Assembly: GCF_001854695.1 (NCBI RefSeq)
Contig: NZ_MAXA01000213.1
Span: 130,620-169,368 of the forward strand
DNA length: 38,749 nucleotides
From: Parafrankia soli
GTDB taxonomy: Bacteria > Actinomycetota > Actinomycetes > Frankiales > Frankiaceae
Direction of reading: 5' to 3'
Under the pieces are notes generated by a model that saw only the letters and a program-made list of their open reading frames with translations, was not told where the DNA came from and searched no databases. A program made the position numbers and the translations under genes. Numbering within the stretch: the first letter of the stretch is position 1; the number at the start of each line of letters is the position of its first letter. Positions 30,980 to 36,509 of the stretch are shown one piece after another.

Positions 30980-31118
30980 GAGTCACAGCATTCCCACCAA
31001 CCACAGAATTCTCTCGGACCACAGCATTCTTGCCAACCACAGAATTCCCGCCAACTACAGCATTCTTGTTAACTACAGTATTCTTGTTAACTACAGTATT
31101 CTCGCGAACCTCACCCAT
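30957..31118 (-). CDS. Small ORF of hexapeptide repeats (53 aa), possible displaced 5' end of the DsbA-like gene
   Basis: ATG 31118 opens 53 codons made almost only of hexapeptides: TVVNKN twice, AVVGGN, SVVGKN, AVVREN, SVVGGN, ending AVTREGVPDS. The pattern V-[GN]-x-N-[STA]-V fits the hexapeptide signature of left-handed beta-helices, though chance from an 18-bp DNA repeat is possible. TACAAT (31125-31130, minus strand) ends six bases before the ATG, so a leaderless mRNA is plausible. The frame stops at 30957 inside the next frame, which contains a further repeat copy (RENSVNGAG). The two were probably once one frame, separated by an indel. Whether it is translated is unknown. Confidence 0.4.
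   Translation of the reverse strand: MGEVRENTVVNKNTVVNKNAVVGGNSVVGKNAVVRENSVVGGNAVTREGVPDS
30984..31109. repeat. 18-bp tandem repeat array (about seven units)
   Basis: Units such as AACTACAGTATTCTTGTT, AACTACAGCATTCTTGTT and AACCACAGAATTCCCGCC follow each other with few changes. The array is clearly less GC-rich than its surroundings. The units nearest 31100 are the most alike, suggesting recent expansion at that end. One unit has 17 and one has 19 bases, which cancel out. It lies between the DsbA-like gene and the ABC-2 transporter gene. Confidence 0.85.
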
Positions 31119-31158
31119 ACGGTCATTGTAGCGAGCGACGGCGACCTCGCGATGCCGT

Positions 31159-31171
31159 TAGGCTGACGCCC
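31159..31171 (+). promoter_or_regulatory. -10 box for leaderless ABC-2 transporter mRNA
   Basis: TAGGCT (31159-31164) fits TANNNT and ends seven bases before GTG 31172. No Shine-Dalgarno is present. Confidence 0.4.
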
Positions 31172-32872
31172 GTGGCCGAGCCGAGAACGTCGGAACGACG
31201 TGTTCCAAAGGCCGACGACGATCTGGCGGTCCGGGCGGTGGACCTCCACATACGACGTGGGACGAGCTGGGGCGGCCATGCTGGCCACGGCGGGCAGGAA
31301 ATCGTGCACGGCCTGTCGTTCGAGGTTCCCCGCGGATCGGTCACCGGAGTCATCGGCCCGAGCGGATGCGGAAAAACCACGCTGATGCGGGCGGTCGTCG
31401 GCATCCAGCGCGGAGTGAGCGGAGAGCTACGGGTACTCGGCCTCGACACGTGCGAGATCGAGCTCCGGCGGCGGGTTGGCTACGCCACCCAGACCGCCTC
31501 CGTCTACGACGATCTCACCGTCGACGAGAACCTGCGTTATTTCGCAGCGCTCTCCGCGGACCGGGTCCCCAGCCCAGCCGAGATCATCCGCCGGGCCGAG
31601 CGCGCCGCCGCCGGGGTCGGCCTGGCGACCGAGGGCCGCACCCCGGTCGGCCAGCTCTCCGGCGGCCAGCGCTCCCGGGTGTCGCTGGCCGCCGCGATCA
31701 TCGGCGGGCACGAGCTGCTCGTCCTGGACGAGCCGACCGTCGGCCTCGACCCGGTGCTGCGCCGCGAGCTGTGGGACGAGTTCCACCGGATGGCCGACCG
31801 CGGCCTGACCCTGCTCGTCAGCTCACACGTGATGGACGAGGCGGCCCGCTGCGACCGCCTCCTGCTGCTGCGCGAGGGCCGGCTGATCGCGGACGAGAAG
31901 CCCGCCGACCTGCTCGCCCTGACCGGGGCCGGCGACCTCGACCACGCGTTCCTGTGCCTGGTGGAGTCGTCCGCGCCGGCCTGCGCCGACTCCCCGGTAC
32001 GCGGCGACGCGCCTCCCCCGCGGGACAGCCCCCGGCTTGTCGGCGCTTCCCGGGCGAGCGACGCGCCCGCGGCCCTCGGCGTGCCCCGAACCCACGGCAC
32101 GCCGGAGGCCCGTGGCAGGAACACGCGCCAGCCGCTGAACCTCGCGCGCACCAGCAGCACCGCGCTGCGGGTGATCCGCCAGATGCGCCGCGACCGGCGC
32201 ACCGTCCTGCTCGTCCTCGTACTCCCACCCACGCTGCTGGGGCTGCTGCAGGCCATCTTCGCGAACAGCCCCACCGCCTTCGACCGGGCCGGGACGGGCC
32301 TGCTCGGCGTCTTTCCGCTGATGACGATGTTTTTTCTAACCTCGGTCGCCATGCTGCGGGAACGGCGGTCCGGGACGCTGGAGCGCCTGATGACCACGCC
32401 GATCGGCCGCGGCGACCTGCTCGCCGGGTACGGCATCGCGTTCGGGCTGCTCGCCGTCGTGCAGGCCGTCGTCACGACCACGACGGCCGTCGTCCTGCTG
32501 GACCTGCACATCGCCGGGCCGCTGCCGGTGCTCGGCCTGCTCGCCGTGCTCGCCGCCCTGTTCGGCACCGCGCTCGGCCTGCTCACCAGCGCCTTCGCGA
32601 ACTCCGAGTTCCAGGCGGTGCAGTTCCTGCCACCGGTCCTGCTCCCCCAGTTCCTGCTGTGCGGCATCCTCGTGGCGCAAAGCCAGCTGCATCCCGTCCT
32701 CGCCACGGTGAGCTTCCTGCTCCCGATGACCTACGTCGTGGACGCGCTGACCCGGATCGGCGCCTCCCCCGGGGTGCCGGCGCTGGTCGTCCGGGATGCC
32801 CTCGTCATCGCCGCGTGCACGCTGGTCGCCCTGGCCCTGGCCGCGGCGACGCTGCGCCGGCAGGGCCCGTGA
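31172..32872 (+). CDS. ABC-2 type transporter, ATPase fused to permease
   Basis: A protein of 566 residues. The ATPase half (about 15-270) has GVIGPSGCGKTTLMRAVVG (Walker A), GYATQTASVYDDLTVDENLRYF, QLSGGQRSRVSLAAAI (signature), ELLVLDEPTVGLDP (Walker B) and the SSHVMDEA switch His. A Pro/Ala-rich linker (about 275-320) leads to an ABC-2 permease with six TM segments: TVLLVLVLPPTLLGLLQAIF, FPLMTMFFLTSVAMLRERRSGTLERLMTTPIGR (the typical RxxGTLE loop), then four more TM segments to the C-terminus. It resembles actinobacterial drug or natural-product exporters in which both parts are one chain. GTG 31172 is likely leaderless. It converges on the ABC exporter of the lasso-like operon, eight bases apart; joint function is possible but unproven. 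Confidence 0.9.
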   Translation: MAEPRTSERRVPKADDDLAVRAVDLHIRRGTSWGGHAGHGGQEIVHGLSFEVPRGSVTGVIGPSGCGKTTLMRAVVGIQRGVSGELRVLGLDTCEIELRRRVGYATQTASVYDDLTVDENLRYFAALSADRVPSPAEIIRRAERAAAGVGLATEGRTPVGQLSGGQRSRVSLAAAIIGGHELLVLDEPTVGLDPVLRRELWDEFHRMADRGLTLLVSSHVMDEAARCDRLLLLREGRLIADEKPADLLALTGAGDLDHAFLCLVESSAPACADSPVRGDAPPPRDSPRLVGASRASDAPAALGVPRTHGTPEARGRNTRQPLNLARTSSTALRVIRQMRRDRRTVLLVLVLPPTLLGLLQAIFANSPTAFDRAGTGLLGVFPLMTMFFLTSVAMLRERRSGTLERLMTTPIGRGDLLAGYGIAFGLLAVVQAVVTTTTAVVLLDLHIAGPLPVLGLLAVLAALFGTALGLLTSAFANSEFQAVQFLPPVLLPQFLLCGILVAQSQLHPVLATVSFLLPMTYVVDALTRIGASPGVPALVVRDALVIAACTLVALALAAATLRRQGP

Positions 32873-32880
32873 ACCGCCCG

Positions 32881-34782
32881 TCAGGCCGTGCGGTCCAGGC
32901 CGACGGCGGCGAGGCGGGCGTAGTCCGGTGAGGTGCGCAGCAGCTCCTCGTGCCGGCCGGTGGCGACCACGCTGCCCTCGTCGAGCACGACGATCAGATC
33001 CGACGCCCGGACCGTCGAGATGCGGTGCGCGATGACCAGCAGCGCCCGGCGGGCGGCGATGTCCGCCATCACCCGGGTCAGCGCGTGCTCGTTGACCGCG
33101 TCCATCTGGGACGTCGGCTCGTCGAGCAGCAGCAGGGTGGGCCGGGCCAGCAGCGCGCGGGCCACGGCGACGCGCTGGCGCTCCCCGCCGGAGAGCAGTA
33201 CCCCGTGGTCCCCGACGTCGGTGTCGAGGCCGGCGGGCAGGCGGCGGACGACCGCGGTGAGCCGGGCGATGTCGACAACCTCGGCGATCTCGGCGTCGGT
33301 GGCGTCCGGGCAGGCGTAGGCGAGGTTGTCGCGCAGCGAGCCGCTGAGCACCGGGGCGTCCTGCTCCACGAGGTTGACCTGCCGCCGGGTCTGGGCCCGT
33401 TCGGAGCAGCCCAGCGGCACGCCGTGGACGAGGATCTCCCCCGCGTCCGGCTCGTAGAACCGCTCGATCAGGCCCAGCACCGTCGACTTGCCGGCCCCGG
33501 ACGGCCCGACCAGCGCGACCTGGCCCCGCGCCGGCACGGTGAACGACAGTCCCCGCAGGACGGGCCGCTCGACGTAGGAGAACCAGACGCCGCGGAACTC
33601 CAGCGCCGGCGTCGCGGCCGCCCCGTCCCCCACCGACGCCCCGTTCCCCACCGACGCCAGGGTCCTCACCTGCGTCACGGGCCCGGCCGGTGCCGGCTCC
33701 TCCTCCGGCGGCATCGTGAACACGACGTTCACGCGTGTCAGCGCGCCCAGGCCGCGCTGGATGGTCTGCGCGGACTCGATGAGCTGCGACAGCGGCATCA
33801 CCAGGTAGGTCGCGTACAGCAGGAAGGCGACCAGGTCACCCAGGGACGTCGTGCCGCGGGCGACCAGGACACCGCCGGCGAGCAGGACCACCAGGACGGA
33901 GCCCTGCACCGCGAGCTGGGTGGCGGGGGCGATCACCGCGCTGAGCCGGGCCATGCGCAGCCCGGCGCGGTAGGCGTCGTCGGCGTGCCCGCCGATGCGC
34001 TCGGTCTCCCGCTCCTCGGCGTTGCTGGCGCGCACGGTGCGGATCGCGGTCAGCGCCCGTTCCAGGTCGGCGGTCATCCGCCCGATGCTCGCCTGCCCCT
34101 GCTCCGAGACGGCCCGCACCCGGGCCAGTGCCGTCAGCACGATCGCGCCGGCCACGACCACCGCGACCAGCACCAGCCCGAACAGCACCGGGCTGAGCCA
34201 GACCATCAGACCGATCGCGGCGAGCACCCCGATCACACTGGTGACGAACGTGGTCAGGCTGTAGGCCACGGCGTCCCGGACCACCGTGGTGTCCGCGTTC
34301 GAGCGGGAGAGGAGGTCACCGATGCGCTCGGCGTCGAACACGCGGATACGGAGCCGCAGCAGGTGGCCGATCAGCCTGCGCCGCAGGCCCAGCAGCACCC
34401 GCTGCCCGGTGCACTCCAGCAGGTAGTGCCCCCAGGTGTCGACGGCCGCCTCGACGAGGAAGACCGCGACGAGCACGACGATCAGCAGGACCGGCACCCC
34501 GCCGGCCCGCGCCGCGTCGATGACCGCGCGCACCAGCAGGGGCTGCGCCAGGCCGATCACCGTGCCGAACGCGGTGAGGGTGGTCGCGAACGTGATCAGC
34601 CGGCCGTGCCCGCGCAGCAGCCGCCACAGGTCGCCGAAACCCGGGCGGGGCCCCGGCGGCCCGGCACCAGGCGGCGTCAGGCCCGGCGGCCCGGACAACC
34701 CGGGCGGCGGGCCACCCAACGGCCCCGAGGGCCCGGGCGGCGGACCGCCGGTCGGCGGCCACGGCCGCGGGGGCGTGGTCAC
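32881..34782 (-). CDS. ABC exporter (TM domain plus ATPase) of the lasso-like operon
   Basis: A protein of 633 residues. A Pro/Gly-rich head (about 50 residues) precedes a six-TM exporter domain (LITFATTLTAFGTVIGLAQPLLVRAVIDAA to LVAFLLYATYLVMPLSQLIESAQTIQRGL). The ATPase follows: LVGPSGAGKSTVLGLIERFY, VNLVEQDAPVLSGSLRDNLAYA, LLSGGERQRVAVARALLARPTLLLLDEPTSQMD, and the His of VIAHRISTV. It is the D component of lasso-type clusters, where it exports the mature peptide; a general lipid or drug exporter is the alternative. The GTG start at 34782 overlaps the stop of the B2 gene (GTGA), so the two are coupled. No peptidase (C39) domain is fused to it. Confidence 0.9.
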   Translation of the reverse strand: MTTPPRPWPPTGGPPPGPSGPLGGPPPGLSGPPGLTPPGAGPPGPRPGFGDLWRLLRGHGRLITFATTLTAFGTVIGLAQPLLVRAVIDAARAGGVPVLLIVVLVAVFLVEAAVDTWGHYLLECTGQRVLLGLRRRLIGHLLRLRIRVFDAERIGDLLSRSNADTTVVRDAVAYSLTTFVTSVIGVLAAIGLMVWLSPVLFGLVLVAVVVAGAIVLTALARVRAVSEQGQASIGRMTADLERALTAIRTVRASNAEERETERIGGHADDAYRAGLRMARLSAVIAPATQLAVQGSVLVVLLAGGVLVARGTTSLGDLVAFLLYATYLVMPLSQLIESAQTIQRGLGALTRVNVVFTMPPEEEPAPAGPVTQVRTLASVGNGASVGDGAAATPALEFRGVWFSYVERPVLRGLSFTVPARGQVALVGPSGAGKSTVLGLIERFYEPDAGEILVHGVPLGCSERAQTRRQVNLVEQDAPVLSGSLRDNLAYACPDATDAEIAEVVDIARLTAVVRRLPAGLDTDVGDHGVLLSGGERQRVAVARALLARPTLLLLDEPTSQMDAVNEHALTRVMADIAARRALLVIAHRISTVRASDLIVVLDEGSVVATGRHEELLRTSPDYARLAAVGLDRTA

Positions 34783-35237
34783 CTCACCCTGGCGGCCGGT
34801 CGCGGTCGCGACCGGACCGTGATCATCGGCCGGTAGGTGTCCGGCGGGACGGACTCGCCGACCATCAGGCCGTCGGCCTCCACCCAGGCGTGCGCCGCGA
34901 ACGAGCCCACGGCCCGTACTCCTGTCCGCCATGTTGGCCACCTCCCCGAGACGCGGCAGACCAGCGCGGTGGCGACCGCGCGCGGCAGGCACCCGGACTG
35001 GCCTCGGCAGGTCCGGCTGACCGCCGTGACCGCCTCCATCGCCGCCAGGGTCTGCCGGTACCCGGCCGGCCGCGTCCCGGCGGCCAGCAGTTCCATCACC
35101 CGACGCAGCCGTCCCGGCGGCAGCCTGATCAGCACACGGGCGAGCGTGACGGCCAGCAGGGCGAGCGCGTCCCGGCGCAGCCACCGCCACCAGGCCCCGC
35201 CTCGCTGGGCCCCGCCACGCCGGGGCCGGCGGGTCAC
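34779..35237 (-). CDS. Lasso-peptide B2-like transglutaminase-fold protease
   Basis: A protein of 152 residues. The family pattern of lasso-peptide B2 proteins is complete: an N-terminal helical part (DALALLAVTLARVLIRLPPGR), CRGQSGCLPRAVATALVCR with the catalytic Cys83, GVRAVGSFAAHAWVEADG with His116 and Asp122, and a final GESVPPDTYRPMITV. In lasso biosynthesis B2 cuts the leader off the precursor with help from B1. The GTG start at 35237 overlaps the B1 stop (GTGA) and its stop overlaps the exporter start. The tail (RSRPRPAARVR) is basic. No precursor or B-associated cyclase gene is in the window, so its substrate is unknown. Confidence 0.85.
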   Translation of the reverse strand: MTRRPRRGGAQRGGAWWRWLRRDALALLAVTLARVLIRLPPGRLRRVMELLAAGTRPAGYRQTLAAMEAVTAVSRTCRGQSGCLPRAVATALVCRVSGRWPTWRTGVRAVGSFAAHAWVEADGLMVGESVPPDTYRPMITVRSRPRPAARVR

Positions 35238-35488
35238 CGGGCCAGCCCGGCCGAGCGCAGCGTCGCGACCAGCCGTTCGACGTCGGACCGCGCGGTCGCG
35301 GCATCGACGTCGAAGGCGGCGGTCACCGCGCTCACGGCCTGCGCGAGCGTCCCGCCGCCGGCCAGCACGCCGACGGCGAGGTCGGCGGTGGGGTTCAGGG
35401 TCCAGTAACGACCGGTCCGCTCGTCGAGCAGGACGGCGCCGTACTCGGTCTCGGTGCGGATCACGTGCTTGCGCAGCTGCGTCGACAC
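35234..35488 (-). CDS. PqqD-like leader-peptide-binding protein (lasso B1-like)
   Basis: A protein of 84 residues with the PqqD/RRE winged-helix pattern: a beta hairpin TEYGAVLLDERTGRYWTLNPTADLAVGVL, then helices GTLAQAVSAVTAAFDVDAATARSDVERLVATLRSAGL. Such RiPP recognition elements bind the leader of a precursor peptide and present it to the modifying enzyme. In lasso clusters this is the B1 protein next to B2, as here. The GTG start at 35488 lies two bases after the SARP stop, and the stop overlaps B2 (GTGA). Together with the regulator and exporter it forms one tightly packed operon. Confidence 0.85.
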   Translation of the reverse strand: MSTQLRKHVIRTETEYGAVLLDERTGRYWTLNPTADLAVGVLAGGGTLAQAVSAVTAAFDVDAATARSDVERLVATLRSAGLAR

Positions 35489-35490
35489 GG

Positions 35491-36357
35491 TCAGACCCGT
35501 TCCTCTCGTCCGCCGGCGGCGCGCGGGCGCGCGCGGCCGCCGCCCCATCCGTTCGCCCCGGCCGGCGCCCCAGCCGGTGCTGTGGCCGCGTCGAGCTCGC
35601 CGGCGAGCACCTGGGCGTGGATCCGGCGCAGCTCACCGCTGGGTTCCACGCCCAGCTCCCGGGACAGCAGGTGGTAGGCGGTGCGGTAGGCGGCGAGCGC
35701 CTCGGCGCGGTGCCCGGAGCGGCATGCCGCCACCAGGAACTGGCCCCACAGCCGCTCCCGCAGCGGGTGCTGAACGGTCAGCGCCCGCAGCATCGGCAGG
35801 ACCCGGTCGTACTGGCCGCGGTCGAGCAGCGCGTCGATGAGGTCCTCGTGCACCACCGCGCGCAGTTCGTGCAGGCGGGCCGACTCGGCGCGGGTGACCT
35901 CCTCGGGAAGCTCGTCGTACGGCTCGCCGCGCCACACGGCCAGCGCGTCGCCGAACAGATCGACGGCCCGGTCGCGGTCGCCGGCCCACCGGGCGTCCTG
36001 GCCGCGGCGCGCCGCGTCCTCGAAGATCCAGACGTCGACCTCGGTGGCGGCGGCGTTGAGCCGGTAGCCGCCCGGCCGGCTCTGGATGCGGCCGAGTCCG
36101 GCCGTCTCCCCCGGCGGGAGCATCTGGCGCAGGTCGGAGACGTAGGTCTTGATGTTGCCGAGGGCCGAGGGCGGCGGGTCCGCGTCCCACAGCACCGAGC
36201 GGATCCGCTCGGTGCTCGTCCAGCGGCCGCGGCTGAACAGCAGCAGCGAGAGCAGACGCCGCTTCTTCGGCTGCCCGATCGGCACGGTGTGGCCGTCGGA
36301 CGCATTCACCTCCAGCGGGCCGAGGACCCGGAAGGGCAGGTGACGCCGCGGTTCCAT
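35491..36357 (-). CDS. SARP-family transcriptional activator (winged helix plus BTAD)
   Basis: A protein of 288 residues with the two SARP parts. The OmpR-type winged helix is at about 8-100 (FRVLGPLEVNASDGHTVPIGQPKKRRLLSLLLFSRG, SALGNIKTYVSDLRQMLPPG, GGYRLNAAATEVDV). The bacterial transcriptional activation domain is at about 105-255 (FEDAARRGQDARWAGDRDRAVDLFGDALAVWRG to AAYRTAYHLLSRELGVEPSGELRRIHAQVL). SARPs switch on antibiotic and RiPP clusters by binding heptamer direct repeats about 11 bases apart, just upstream of the -10 box. Such a repeat lies about 100 bases upstream. GGGGAGG sits eight bases before ATG 36357. It is the first gene of the operon with B1, B2 and exporter. The last 25 residues are low complexity. 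Confidence 0.92.
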   Translation of the reverse strand: MEPRRHLPFRVLGPLEVNASDGHTVPIGQPKKRRLLSLLLFSRGRWTSTERIRSVLWDADPPPSALGNIKTYVSDLRQMLPPGETAGLGRIQSRPGGYRLNAAATEVDVWIFEDAARRGQDARWAGDRDRAVDLFGDALAVWRGEPYDELPEEVTRAESARLHELRAVVHEDLIDALLDRGQYDRVLPMLRALTVQHPLRERLWGQFLVAACRSGHRAEALAAYRTAYHLLSRELGVEPSGELRRIHAQVLAGELDAATAPAGAPAGANGWGGGRARPRAAGGREERV

Positions 36358-36456
36358 GAGGCGTTCCTCCCCAGCGGGCGGCGGGCTTAGACGGTCCGGC
36401 CGGGGCGGCGGGGGGTCGATGTCACCTCCGTCCCGACCCGGTAGGGAATCTTCCCA

Positions 36457-36478
36457 TCACATACAGCTCACATACAGC
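36457..36478 (-). promoter_or_regulatory. 11-bp direct repeat, likely SARP operator
   Basis: On the minus strand GCTGTATGTGA occurs twice in direct succession with a period of exactly 11 bases. SARP sites are direct heptamers at this period, placing both on one face of the helix. AAGATT, a few bases downstream, is a possible -10 box. An inverted repeat GGGAA-GA-TTCCC overlaps it. Autoactivation of the operon is the simplest reading (inference). Confidence 0.6.
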
Positions 36479-36509
36479 GACATTCCGATGACCGGGAGCA
36501 CCCGAGCGA

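Noticed and set aside
30984-31109. CRISPR array
   Set aside because: Contiguous 18-bp units have no spacers between them and no cas genes are near; it is a tandem repeat.
30461-31131. Plus-strand frames over the 18-bp repeats (TTEF/TTAFL or QNS/QHS repeats)
   Set aside because: They read through the antisense of the DsbA-like gene without a start context; the minus-strand frame has a -10 box and fits the DsbA-like N-terminus.
32950-34836. Long plus-strand frame antisense to the ABC exporter
   Set aside because: His/Gln/Arg/Gly-rich shadow translation; the minus strand has complete ABC motifs.
36358-36509. Lasso precursor peptide between the PI-PLC-like gene and the SARP gene
   Set aside because: Only frames of 8-12 codons exist on the minus strand, without leader or core features; the interval looks like promoter DNA.
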